Below are positions 24,972 through 33,461 of a stretch of DNA of 64,000 nucleotides, piece after piece. The notes below the pieces were generated by a model, which did not search any database, was not told where the DNA came from, and saw only the letters and a program-made list of their open reading frames with translations. Position 1 is the stretch's first letter. Every line of letters starts with the position of its first letter. Both the position numbers and the translations under genes were made by a program. The DNA lies in the NCBI GenBank assembly GCA_964539025.1, contig CAZIFA010000002.1, positions 248,001-312,000 of the forward strand, given 5' to 3'. The stretch is from Micavibrio_A sp964539025 (GTDB lineage: Bacteria > Pseudomonadota > Alphaproteobacteria > Micavibrionales > Micavibrionaceae).

Positions 24972-25138
24972 GAAACAGAAAGGCCTTCGCGGGGTTAGAG
25001 TTGGTTTATGCGATCAAAAATGGTTTAAATAAGAAAATACTTATAGAACCGTACTTTCTCATCCTATCACCCATCACCTTAAATCACGGTTAATAGGTTA
25101 TGAAAATTTAAACCTCACAAACCCTTGGAATTACGGGC

Positions 25139-25723
25139 CTAAATCCACTTGCTGGATGGGTCGAATCGCTCGGTCGGCGCTTCAATCAACGCTGCCGGGA
25201 TTTCAGCGACGCTGTTCACGACCTGAAACATAGCCAGATCCTCATCCCGCATGAATTTCTGGTCGGCGATATAGCGGATCGCCTCTACCATCTTCGTCCA
25301 GTAACCGTTGATATTGATCATAATGACCGGCTTGTCGTGCAAACCCAGTTGTTTCCACGTCAGAATCTCAAAAAATTCGTCCAGTGTGCCAAGCCCGCCC
25401 GCCAGAATGACGAACGCATCGGCACGGTCCACCATCATTTGCTTGCGTACATGCATGGATTCCACGATATGCAGCTCGGAAAGGTCCGTATGTTCGATTT
25501 CGCGGGCCTGTATATGCCTTGGTATAATGCCCACGACCTTGGACCCCGCCCCCAACGCGGCGTCAGCGACCAGCCCCATAAGGCCTACACGACCGCCGCC
25601 ATACACCACGTCCCATTTCTGATCGGCAATGGTTTTGCCCAGTTCAACGGCGGCATCTTTATAAATTTGATCGACACGAGCGGAGGAGCCGCAATATACG
25701 CACACAGACTTGATTTTGGTCAT
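25139..25723 (-). CDS. LOG-family nucleoside 5'-monophosphate phosphoribohydrolase
   Basis: A 194-residue Rossmann-fold protein of the LOG (TIGR00730) family. It starts VCVYCGSSARVD, has the VYGGGRVGLMG loop, and the catalytic signature reads LAGGLGTLDEFFEILTW, where the usual PGGxGTxxE has Ala for Pro but keeps Gly, Thr and Glu. Relatives cleave cytokinin ribotides or AMP to base and ribose 5-phosphate; in bacteria the true substrate is often unknown. Single gene, divergent from psd. Confidence 0.9.
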   Translation of the reverse strand: MTKIKSVCVYCGSSARVDQIYKDAAVELGKTIADQKWDVVYGGGRVGLMGLVADAALGAGSKVVGIIPRHIQAREIEHTDLSELHIVESMHVRKQMMVDRADAFVILAGGLGTLDEFFEILTWKQLGLHDKPVIMININGYWTKMVEAIRYIADQKFMRDEDLAMFQVVNSVAEIPAALIEAPTERFDPSSKWI

Positions 25724-25905
25724 TTTAATATTCGTTTTCGCTTTCTTATAGTTTTCAATTTCACTGTACCATCAAGGGGATAGGAATTACCAGTCCCTTG
25801 ATGAAACCGATATGCGGCTACGTCAGTTTGATCTAGGCAACCGGGTACAAAACGGTATAATTCGCCTTGGAATAAAAACACAAGAAAAAGGATATAAAAA
25901 CGATC

Positions 25906-26625
25906 ATGAGCGGCGAATCCCTATTGGACACCATCAAAAAAACCGTGCTCGTTCCGCCGCACCCTGCGGGCATTCCTTTTATCGGCGGCGGCATTATCGC
26001 CTCGCTGATCTTTTTTACTTTTGCGGAATTCCTCGGTTTCATCGCGCTGATCTTCACCGCCTTCTGCCTTTATTTTTTCCGCGACCCGGGCCGCGTCGTG
26101 CCGCAAAAATCTTCCCTCGTCGTTTCTGCCGCCGATGGGGTGGTTAGCGGAATCGTCCACGACGTTTCCCTGCCCCCAGAACTTGCCGGTGGGGACGATG
26201 GACGCTACACGCGCATCAGCACATTCCTTTCCGTTCTTGACGTGCATGTGCAGCGCGCGCCGGTTTCCGGCAAAATTATCCGCAAGGTCTATTCGCCCGG
26301 GAAATTCCTCAACGCCGATCTCGATAAAGCCAGCGAAGACAATGAGCGCTGCTCGCTTTTGATCGAGACGCCTTCGGGCCAGAAAGTTTGCGTTGTGCAA
26401 ATAGCGGGATTGATCGCGCGCCGCATCCTGAACGATGTGCGCGAGGAGCAAGACCTGCGCGCTGGCACACGTTACGGCATTATCCGTTTTGGTAGCCGCG
26501 TCGATATTTATATTCCTGAAAGCGCATCGCCGCTCGTCTGCGTTGGCCAGCGCGCAATCGGCGGTGAAACCGTTTTTGCGGATTTCGAATCCGATGAACC
26601 TTTGCGTGACGGGGCCCTTATATGA
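25906..26625 (+). CDS. psd: Phosphatidylserine decarboxylase proenzyme
   Basis: A 239-residue short-type phosphatidylserine decarboxylase that makes phosphatidylethanolamine. An N-terminal membrane hairpin (residues 24-58) ends in YFFRDPGR, the family signature. The self-cleavage Gly-Ser lies in IIRFGSRVDIY near residue 194; the serine becomes the pyruvoyl group. HVQRAPVSGKI, with the catalytic His, is present. The stop overlaps the pssA start by four bases, so the two consecutive steps of PE synthesis are coupled. An AAGGA ribosome-binding site precedes the ATG. Confidence 0.93.
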   Translation: MSGESLLDTIKKTVLVPPHPAGIPFIGGGIIASLIFFTFAEFLGFIALIFTAFCLYFFRDPGRVVPQKSSLVVSAADGVVSGIVHDVSLPPELAGGDDGRYTRISTFLSVLDVHVQRAPVSGKIIRKVYSPGKFLNADLDKASEDNERCSLLIETPSGQKVCVVQIAGLIARRILNDVREEQDLRAGTRYGIIRFGSRVDIYIPESASPLVCVGQRAIGGETVFADFESDEPLRDGALI

Positions 26626-27500
26626 TGAGCATCAGCGAGCTCAAACGCAAAGATCCGGCCAATTCACAAAATCCCAAGAACGGCGTTGTAGGGCTTAACC
26701 GTCTAATTCCGAATTTGATGACGCTTTGTGCGATGGCGGCGGGGCTTGCCGCAATTCAATTCGCCTGGGAAGAACATTGGGACAAGGCCGTCATGGCCAT
26801 CGTCGTCGCCGCCATTCTCGATGCGCTCGATGGTACAACAGCACGCCTCCTCAAAGTCACATCCGAATTTGGCGCGCAACTTGATTCTCTTTCCGATTTT
26901 CTTGCGTTCGGCGTTGCGCCGTCCATCATCCTTTATTCATGGATATTGGAAGAATCCGGCAAGATCGGCTGGATCGCGATGATCGTGTTCGCTGCCGCAT
27001 CCGCGCTGCGTCTTGCACGGTTTAACGCGACACAGACAAAACTTCCCGATTGGAAAAAGAAATTTTTTTCCGGCATTCCGGCCCCAGCGGGCGCAGGGCT
27101 TGCATTATTGCCTGTTATCGTGTCCTTGCAGTTTCCCGATCGCTACTTCGCCGATTATAATTTTGCATCACCGCTCGTCGGGCTTTGGACGATATTGATC
27201 GCAGGCATGATGGTCAGCCGTATTCCAACTTTTTCGACCAAAATGATCCACCTGCCCGCAAAGCTCGGCATGCCAGCGCTGGCTTTTGCCGCCGTGCTGA
27301 TCGCCGCGTTGTTACACGCACCGTGGCAGACTCTGACCATCGCCGCCATCATGTACATGGCTGCAATTCCGTTCGCCGTTCAAAAATTCCGTGAATTGCA
27401 AAAAGAACATAACGAAGAAGAAGATATAGCCGACCTCGCCATTGGCGCCATTTCACTCGAAGAATTATCACGAACCGATAAAGACAAAGAGGAAATTTAA
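26622..27500 (+). CDS. pssA: CDP-diacylglycerol-serine O-phosphatidyltransferase
   Basis: A 292-residue membrane enzyme making phosphatidylserine from CDP-diacylglycerol and serine. The CDP-alcohol phosphotransferase motif is complete: DALDGTTARLL, then SEFGAQLDSLSD with both late aspartates. About seven to eight membrane helices follow, with a charged tail. It is the second gene of the psd-pssA unit and is followed two bases later by another CDP-alcohol transferase family member. Confidence 0.94.
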   Translation: MMSISELKRKDPANSQNPKNGVVGLNRLIPNLMTLCAMAAGLAAIQFAWEEHWDKAVMAIVVAAILDALDGTTARLLKVTSEFGAQLDSLSDFLAFGVAPSIILYSWILEESGKIGWIAMIVFAAASALRLARFNATQTKLPDWKKKFFSGIPAPAGAGLALLPVIVSLQFPDRYFADYNFASPLVGLWTILIAGMMVSRIPTFSTKMIHLPAKLGMPALAFAAVLIAALLHAPWQTLTIAAIMYMAAIPFAVQKFRELQKEHNEEEDIADLAIGAISLEELSRTDKDKEEI

Positions 27501-27502
27501 TC

Positions 27503-28081
27503 ATGCTGGATTCATTGATACGCACAAAATCCATGTCGACGCTCGATGGCATGGCCCCTAAGCTTTCGCAAAGCGGACTTACCGCCAACAATCTCACCCT
27601 CATCGGATTTGCCTTTGGTTTTACCGGATGTTTTCTGGTTGGGATGCAGATTTACCCCGTCGGACTTGTTTTCCTGCTACTTGCTTTGTTGCTTGACGGA
27701 CTTGATGGCGCGGTGGCACGTATCAAAGGCGAAACCGAACTTGGCGCGTTTTTGGATATGATCTGCGGCGTGGTCTTATTCGCGGCCTTCCCGTTCTTTT
27801 TCATGCTTTCCGCCCCGAACCAGTCTATGGCGGCGGGCATCCTGCTTTTCTCCTATCTCGTGATGGGCATGATCAATCTTTCGTACGATTTCTTCGCACA
27901 AAGAAAAGGTGCACCGCCCGCCAAGGGCGGTCTTGTCGAAAATTCCGAGATCGCGATTTTTATGATTGCAAGCTGTCTCTACCCAGCAGGTTTTGCAGCC
28001 TTCGCAGCACTCTTCGCGCTGCTATGCCTTGCCACCGCGTTTATGCGGTTAACGGCCACAGTTAAATTACTGAAGGTTTAG
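27503..28081 (+). CDS. CDP-alcohol phosphatidyltransferase family protein lacking the fourth Asp
   Basis: A 192-residue membrane protein with the motif LDGLDGAVARIKGETELGAF. The first three aspartates of the family signature are present, the third in AFLDMICG, but the fourth, the expected catalytic base four residues later, is Gly (codon GGC; Asp would be GAC). About five to six hydrophobic helices. It directly follows pssA (two-base gap) and is surely cotranscribed. It may have lost catalysis, use another base, or act as a binding partner in phospholipid synthesis. The stop overlaps the stop of the convergent gene. Confidence 0.85.
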   Translation: MLDSLIRTKSMSTLDGMAPKLSQSGLTANNLTLIGFAFGFTGCFLVGMQIYPVGLVFLLLALLLDGLDGAVARIKGETELGAFLDMICGVVLFAAFPFFFMLSAPNQSMAAGILLFSYLVMGMINLSYDFFAQRKGAPPAKGGLVENSEIAIFMIASCLYPAGFAAFAALFALLCLATAFMRLTATVKLLKV

Positions 28082-28521
28082 GCAAATCCAAAAGGGGTCG
28101 GCTGCTGCGGCCGAGGTTGGACAGGTTGCGGCTGCATAGCCGGTTCTTGATTGTCATTGTCGTTACCACCGCCGCCGAAGATATTTCCGATAGCCGCAAC
28201 AGTTTCCTTGGCCGTTTGGCTTATCTGACGCATCGCCGTGCCCATACCGGTTTCGTTGGGATTGTATCTGGCTCCTTCAATGCCCCTTAATGAATCACCT
28301 GCAATATGAACGGCCTGCACGGCCAGATTATCGTTCTGTGCATTGACAGCGGGTGTTGGCGCGGGTTGTTGTACGACGGGATTATCGTTTTTACTGGCCA
28401 GTGAAAACGCACCGGAAAGACTGATATTAGTTTTTGGTGAAGCATATATATTCTGATCCGCCGGAAGGATCGGCGTTATAACATCTATTTTATTTCGACT
28501 AAAAGCTTCCGCTGTGTCCAT
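28078..28521 (-). CDS. Unknown protein with glutamine/proline-rich tail
   Basis: A 147-residue protein I do not recognise. It has no signal peptide or membrane helix. The middle has a helical stretch (MGTAMRQISQTAKETVAAIG), then a Gly/Asn/Asp linker and a tail of about 25 residues rich in Gln and Pro (residues 122-147). It is five bases downstream of another unknown gene on the same strand. The composition suggests an extended, perhaps exported or surface-interacting protein; function is unknown. Confidence 0.6.
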   Translation of the reverse strand: MDTAEAFSRNKIDVITPILPADQNIYASPKTNISLSGAFSLASKNDNPVVQQPAPTPAVNAQNDNLAVQAVHIAGDSLRGIEGARYNPNETGMGTAMRQISQTAKETVAAIGNIFGGGGNDNDNQEPAMQPQPVQPRPQQPTPFGFA

Positions 28522-28526
28522 GACCC

Positions 28527-29366
28527 TTATGCCGTTCCGCCGCTTTTCCAGCTTTCATTTTGCTTCTGCTCGGCTTCGCGGAGCAATGTCGCGGGATTGA
28601 TCGAGGGGCCGCTGCCAAGGCTTAGGCCCGGCGCCAGTTGCCGTGCCGCACCAAGCACAGCGCTGTGTTCCGCACGAACTTTTTGAACGCTCGCCAGTGC
28701 TGCTTTGTTGGCAGCCTCCAGACCGTAGGTAAATTTTTTGGCGTGGGAAACAGCGGCGAGTTTTTCCTCCGGCACGTCCCAGGATTTAAGCGCGTCCTTG
28801 CCCTGATCTTTTAACGATGTTTCTGTGATACTGGCCCGCGCCATCAAATCTTCGCCGGCTCCTGCAGCCTTGCGGCCCGTGGAGGCAGATGCGGATTTTG
28901 TGACAGGATTTTTGATTGTCGCGCCGACGCCCACTTCAGTAGAATCAATCTGCGTGCGATAGGCACCGGGAGCACGCGCCATATCGCTTTTAATTTTCTG
29001 ATCGAACGTGATGGGGTCTTTGACTTTGCCAAACACCTTATCAACCGTGGAAGGCCCATTAAGTCCTTTGGAAACACCGTCGGCAAGGCGGGTATCCGCG
29101 ACTTGAATCACGGAAGATGCCATTTTTAAACCCGGGGCCAGCATATCCGTGGCGATACCGGCATATAATTCTCCTTCGGCGCTGCCGCTAGCTTTGCCGC
29201 CCATTTCTTTTTCGGCAGTCTCGGCGCGGCTGGCATCAGCCTTTGCGGTGACGACGCTGGCCATCGCCTTATGTTCTGTCTGATCAACCAGCGCTACACT
29301 CGCTTCCGCTGAGACGGGGGCGACATAACCTTTGTTCTGATCGACTGTAAATTCTTCTACCGGCAT
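28527..29366 (-). CDS. Unknown alanine-rich protein
   Basis: A 279-residue protein, rich in Ala, Lys, Ser and Gly, with no cysteine, signal peptide or membrane segment. It appears helical over long stretches (residues 35-110 and 190-250) and may be partly coiled-coil or disordered. I recognise no family. It is the first gene of a two-gene leftward unit with the Gln/Pro-rich protein. The pair sits between phospholipid genes and comM and has no obvious functional link to either. Confidence 0.6.
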   Translation of the reverse strand: MPVEEFTVDQNKGYVAPVSAEASVALVDQTEHKAMASVVTAKADASRAETAEKEMGGKASGSAEGELYAGIATDMLAPGLKMASSVIQVADTRLADGVSKGLNGPSTVDKVFGKVKDPITFDQKIKSDMARAPGAYRTQIDSTEVGVGATIKNPVTKSASASTGRKAAGAGEDLMARASITETSLKDQGKDALKSWDVPEEKLAAVSHAKKFTYGLEAANKAALASVQKVRAEHSAVLGAARQLAPGLSLGSGPSINPATLLREAEQKQNESWKSGGTA

Positions 29367-29513
29367 AATTCCCTCAGAGCTTTTAATGCTCCTTCAAACC
29401 TATAGGAAAACACTTAAGGCCTTCCTTACTATCAAGGATACTCTATATAGGGCTTCGGATACAAATTTACCGGTCCGCCTTTTATTTAATAAGTCCAAAA
29501 GCTTAAGACTTGT

Positions 29514-31046
29514 TTAACCAACCCGCAGGCGGCGGTAGGACAGTGCCTCGGCCACATGCGCCTGTGTCACCTCATCCGCACCGGCAAGGTCAGAGATGGT
29601 AAGGGCCACTTTCATCATGCGGTGATAGGCCCGGGCCGATAATTTGAGCCGTTCTGCGGCCTGTAAGAACATCTGGCGCGCCGGGGCGGCCATGGCAACG
29701 CATTGTTCGAGGATTTCGGTGGTGGTTTCCGCATTGACGAGGATCGACTGCCCAGCCTCGCCCAAGGCCCTGTAACGCTCTTCCTGACGCTGGCGTGCCG
29801 CCTGTACGCGGGCGGAAACGGAGGATGAGGGTTCGCCATCGCCTTTTTCGGATAGGTCGGTCAGGCTTACCGCCCCGACTTCGACCTGTATGTCGATCCT
29901 GTCGAGCAGCGGGCCGGATAATTTGTTCTGATACTCGCCGCCGCATCTTGGCGCTTTGGTGCATTCCATTTCGGCATCGCCCAGATAGCCGCAGCGGCAC
30001 GGGTTCATCGCCGCGATCAATTGGAACCTTGCGGGATAGGTTATATGTGCGTTGGCGCGGGCGACGACGGCCAATCCCGTTTCCAGAGGCTGGCGCAAAG
30101 ATTCCAGCGTGCCGCGCGCAAATTCGGGAAGTTCGTCCAAAAACAAAACGCCGCGATGGGCGAGCGAAATTTCGCCGGGCTTTACCTTGTGCCCACCGCC
30201 GACCAGCGCGGGCAAGCTCGCCGAATGATGCGGATCGCGGAACGGGCGTGTACGCATCAGCCCGCCTTCGGATAATGTTCCGGCGAGGCTATGAATCATG
30301 GAAACTTCGAGCGCTTCGCGAGCGGAGAGCGGCGGCAATATTCCGGGCAGGCACGACGCCAGCATCGATTTTCCCGCGCCCGGCGGACCGATGAGAAGAA
30401 GATTGTGTCCGCCCGCGGCGGCGACTTCGAGCGCGCGTTTCGCGCTTTCCTGTCCTTTGACTTGGGAGAGATCCGGCACACGGCGCGCGTTCGCCGCATT
30501 ATCGCCCAGAACTTTTGCAATGGGGCGCGATAGCACTTGCGTGCCCTTGATATGGTTGATGAGCTGCAGCAAATTCGCCGCCGCAAGAATTTCCAATTCT
30601 CCTGCCCATGCCGCCTCACCGCCGCAATCTTCGGGACAGATCAATGAATTGTCGTTCGAACCAGCGTGAATCGCGGCGGGCAGAACACCCGCAACGGCAC
30701 GTATGCCCGCATCGAGCGATAATTCACCCAGCACCACATATTTTTCCATTTCCTCTTTGGGTAAAATTTCCATCGCGGTCAGAAGGCCGAGCGCGATGGG
30801 AAGATCGTAATGCGATCCTTCCTTGATAACGTCTGCAGGCGCGAGATTGACAGTCAGGCGCTTTGCCGGAAGCGCGATCCCCAGCGCGTGTAACGCCGAG
30901 CGAACACGTTCTTTGCTTTCCGCCACAGCCTTATCCGGCAAACCCACAATCGTGAAGGCGGGCAGGCCGTTCGATATCTGCACTTGCACATCGATGCTCT
31001 GAACATCGACACCTTGAAAAGCGATTGTGTTGATACGGGCAACCAT
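29514..31046 (-). CDS. comM: YifB/ComM-family AAA+ ATPase
   Basis: A 510-residue protein with an N-terminal Lon-like fold (residues 1-170, ARINTIAFQGVDVQSIDV), a Mg-chelatase-type AAA+ domain with Walker A LIGPPGAGKSML and Walker B GVLFLDELPEF, and a C-terminal Mg-chelatase helical domain (SARAYHRMMKVALTISDL). In Haemophilus and Vibrio, ComM promotes branch migration during natural transformation. A zinc-like cluster (CRCGYLGDAEMEC, then C) lies after the ATPase motifs. The frame extends to 31280, but the ATG at 31046 begins the conserved sequence. Confidence 0.93.
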   Translation of the reverse strand: MVARINTIAFQGVDVQSIDVQVQISNGLPAFTIVGLPDKAVAESKERVRSALHALGIALPAKRLTVNLAPADVIKEGSHYDLPIALGLLTAMEILPKEEMEKYVVLGELSLDAGIRAVAGVLPAAIHAGSNDNSLICPEDCGGEAAWAGELEILAAANLLQLINHIKGTQVLSRPIAKVLGDNAANARRVPDLSQVKGQESAKRALEVAAAGGHNLLLIGPPGAGKSMLASCLPGILPPLSAREALEVSMIHSLAGTLSEGGLMRTRPFRDPHHSASLPALVGGGHKVKPGEISLAHRGVLFLDELPEFARGTLESLRQPLETGLAVVARANAHITYPARFQLIAAMNPCRCGYLGDAEMECTKAPRCGGEYQNKLSGPLLDRIDIQVEVGAVSLTDLSEKGDGEPSSSVSARVQAARQRQEERYRALGEAGQSILVNAETTTEILEQCVAMAAPARQMFLQAAERLKLSARAYHRMMKVALTISDLAGADEVTQAHVAEALSYRRLRVG

Positions 31047-31137
31047 GGCGGCCTCTTTCCTGATATCCGTTATCGCACAGAACGCGAAGCAGGGAAAGAT
31101 GCGCAAGATAATTAGGCTTTTATAGAGTTTGCCCAGC

Positions 31138-31165
31138 TTGACAAAGGTTGTGGAGTTGCTATGCA
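31138..31165 (+). promoter_or_regulatory. Putative sigma-70 promoter placing the start site at the GT2 ATG
   Basis: TTGACA at 31138-31143, a 16-base spacer, and TATGCA at 31160-31165. Transcription would begin about six bases later, at or next to the ATG at 31171, giving a leaderless mRNA. The match of the -35 box is perfect, that of the -10 box moderate. Confidence 0.35.
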
Positions 31166-31170
31166 AAGGC

Positions 31171-32103
31171 ATGCCCTTTGACGACCTGAAAATTGCGGTG
31201 CTTCTGCCCTGCCACAATGAATCCGCCGCGATTGCGGGGGTGGTGCGGGATTTTGCGCGGTACCTCCCCACCGCCCGCATCTATGTCTACGACAACGCTT
31301 CAACCGATGACACTTCTGCCGTAGCCGCAGCGGCGGGCGCTATCGTCAGAACCGAGCACCGCAAGGGCAAAGGCAATGTCGTCCGCCGTATGTTCGCCGA
31401 TATAGATGCCGATATCTACATCATGGCCGATGGTGACGGCACGTATGATGCGAGCGCCGCGCCAGCGATGATCGAAAAACTGGAGAGCGAGCATCTGGAT
31501 TGCGTCACCGGCATTCGCAAAGACGAACAAAAATCCGCCTATCGTCCCGGTCATCGTTTCGGCAATCAGTTCCTCAACTGGATGGTCAAGCTCGTCTTCT
31601 CACAAAACTCCGCCGACATGCTCTCAGGCTATCGCGTTTATCGCCGCCGTTTCGTCAAAACTTTCCCCGCCATATCGCACGGATTCGAAATTGAAACAGA
31701 ACTTACGATCCATGCATTGTTGCTGCGCCTTGCCGAAGGCTATGTGGAGACAAAATATTCCACCCGTATAGAAGGATCGCAAAGCAAGCTTTCAACCTAT
31801 CGTGATGGTTTTCGCATTTTGAAATTCATTCTCTTCTTGTTCAAAGAAGGCCGCCCATTGATGTTCTTTTCGCTGATCGCGGGAATTTTCATGCTGCTCT
31901 CACTCGCAGCCGGGATTCCCGTTATTATCGATTACCTTGAGACAGGTCTTGTCGATCGCTTCCCCACAGCGTTCCTGAGCATGGGACTTATGCTTTCTTC
32001 GTTCCTGAGCTTTGCCTGCGGCATCATCATGGAGAGCGTATCCAACGGGCGTCAGGAAGCAAAGCGGTTGCATTATCTTAGTTACAATTCCGAGCGCGCA
32101 TGA
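31171..32103 (+). CDS. Family 2 glycosyltransferase with C-terminal membrane helices
   Basis: A 310-residue GT2 enzyme. The GT-A domain starts IAVLLPCHNESAAIAGVV, with DNASTDDT and the metal-binding MADGDGTYDA. Two hydrophobic helices at the C-terminus (MFFSLIAGIFMLLSLAAGIP and the FLSMGLMLSSFLSFACGI region) anchor it, like polyprenyl-phosphate glycosyltransferases of the DPM1/GtrB kind. It overlaps the following polytopic membrane protein by four bases, which suggests a lipid-linked sugar donor made here and used by the next protein. Upstream codons from 31129 (TTG) are not needed. Confidence 0.88.
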   Translation: MPFDDLKIAVLLPCHNESAAIAGVVRDFARYLPTARIYVYDNASTDDTSAVAAAAGAIVRTEHRKGKGNVVRRMFADIDADIYIMADGDGTYDASAAPAMIEKLESEHLDCVTGIRKDEQKSAYRPGHRFGNQFLNWMVKLVFSQNSADMLSGYRVYRRRFVKTFPAISHGFEIETELTIHALLLRLAEGYVETKYSTRIEGSQSKLSTYRDGFRILKFILFLFKEGRPLMFFSLIAGIFMLLSLAAGIPVIIDYLETGLVDRFPTAFLSMGLMLSSFLSFACGIIMESVSNGRQEAKRLHYLSYNSERA

Positions 32104-33461
32104 CATTTTCTCCCCGCGTACAAACAATTCTTCTTTTTATGGCGGGAATTATCCTCCTGACCTTCAATTTCACAGATCACCGGCTATCGACCCTATCAAG
32201 CGAACGTTTCGCCGATAATGAATTCGCATCCGATAGATATGTTTTCTCACGCCTTGTTTATGATCTCGATCACGGAACGGATGCCGAAGGCGGGCTTATG
32301 CTCCGCCATGAACATGTCGATGATCTATATAAATCAACCGATATGAAAGATTATGAAGCTTTCAAGAAGACGCCCGGCAAGATCGTCGATGTCTACCAAT
32401 CGCATATGGGGTTTCAGGACGATATAATTTTTCCGCTCTGGGACGGCCTGCGCCATATCCGCGATACCATCCTTGAACGCGCCAAAGACGGAAGCCGCTG
32501 GCAAAAACGGATGCAGCAGGGCGATCTTTATTACTTTCACAAAATCTCGCAAATCGCCGTTGCTCTGCTCAATGCGATCGTCATAAGCCTGATCATCCTC
32601 TGGGCCGGGCGGCAATACGGGATGGGCGCGGGATGGTTCCTGCTCGCCGCCATAATTATTTTTATGCCGCCGCTCACTTTTTTCGGGCGCAGCCTGTGGT
32701 GGATGATGTGGGTGTGGTTTATCCCCTTCGTCGCATCGCTCTGGGCCTATCATCTGAACAAAGGACAACCGTTAAAAATTCTTCCCTTATTCCTGCTTTC
32801 GGTCATGGTCATGGGGGGCGTGTGCTTACGCGGCACGATGGGCTATGAATATATCGGCACGGTCGGGATCGCCGCTGCCGTGCCTATCATCTATTACGCG
32901 ATGCTCAACCGATGGAGCATAAAAACATGGTTTGCGCAGACTCTTATCATCGGAATTTTCGCACTAACCGGACTGGCCGCGGCATTATGGCTGCACTGGA
33001 ATGCGCTCACCGCACATGGCGACGATCCGCTCGCCATCATGATGGAACGCTATCAGATACGCGCCCATGGCGGTGATTACGCCATCAAAAAAGGAGAGGC
33101 TATAGAAGAATCTATCGCGTCATCCACCCTTGGCGTCATCGCAACTTATCTATATCACCCGCAAAAAATCGCCTTCCCGCAAATATTATTGATGCTGCCT
33201 TTTCTGGGCTGGCTGGCGGGTTATCTGCGCGGCGGGCGTAAAATCATGGCCGAAAAACTACGCGCACAATATGACGCGCTGATCGCCGCCATCGGCGTTG
33301 GCTTTATCGGTGGGCTTAGCATGCTGATCGTGCTCAAAAGCCACGCCGCCATTCACGGGTTCGATATCGTCGTCTGGAACGTGCCGATGAACTTCTTCCT
33401 TGCGTTCTTTTACTGGCAATGGTTGCAAACGCGCCGGAATGTCGCCGCTGTTACACCTTAA
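32100..33461 (+). CDS. Polytopic membrane protein, possible GT-C glycosyltransferase
   Basis: A 453-residue protein with one N-terminal helix (residues 8-26), a long loop of about 130 residues probably in the periplasm, then about eight to nine helices. This layout resembles GT-C glycosyltransferases, which place the first large loop with acidic residues (DLDHGTDAEG) outside. It is translationally coupled to the GT2 gene. I recognise no specific family; transfer of a lipid-linked sugar to a surface polymer is inference from the pairing. The 3' end overlaps the convergent glucosidase gene by 11 bases. Confidence 0.75.
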   Translation: MTFSPRVQTILLFMAGIILLTFNFTDHRLSTLSSERFADNEFASDRYVFSRLVYDLDHGTDAEGGLMLRHEHVDDLYKSTDMKDYEAFKKTPGKIVDVYQSHMGFQDDIIFPLWDGLRHIRDTILERAKDGSRWQKRMQQGDLYYFHKISQIAVALLNAIVISLIILWAGRQYGMGAGWFLLAAIIIFMPPLTFFGRSLWWMMWVWFIPFVASLWAYHLNKGQPLKILPLFLLSVMVMGGVCLRGTMGYEYIGTVGIAAAVPIIYYAMLNRWSIKTWFAQTLIIGIFALTGLAAALWLHWNALTAHGDDPLAIMMERYQIRAHGGDYAIKKGEAIEESIASSTLGVIATYLYHPQKIAFPQILLMLPFLGWLAGYLRGGRKIMAEKLRAQYDALIAAIGVGFIGGLSMLIVLKSHAAIHGFDIVVWNVPMNFFLAFFYWQWLQTRRNVAAVTP

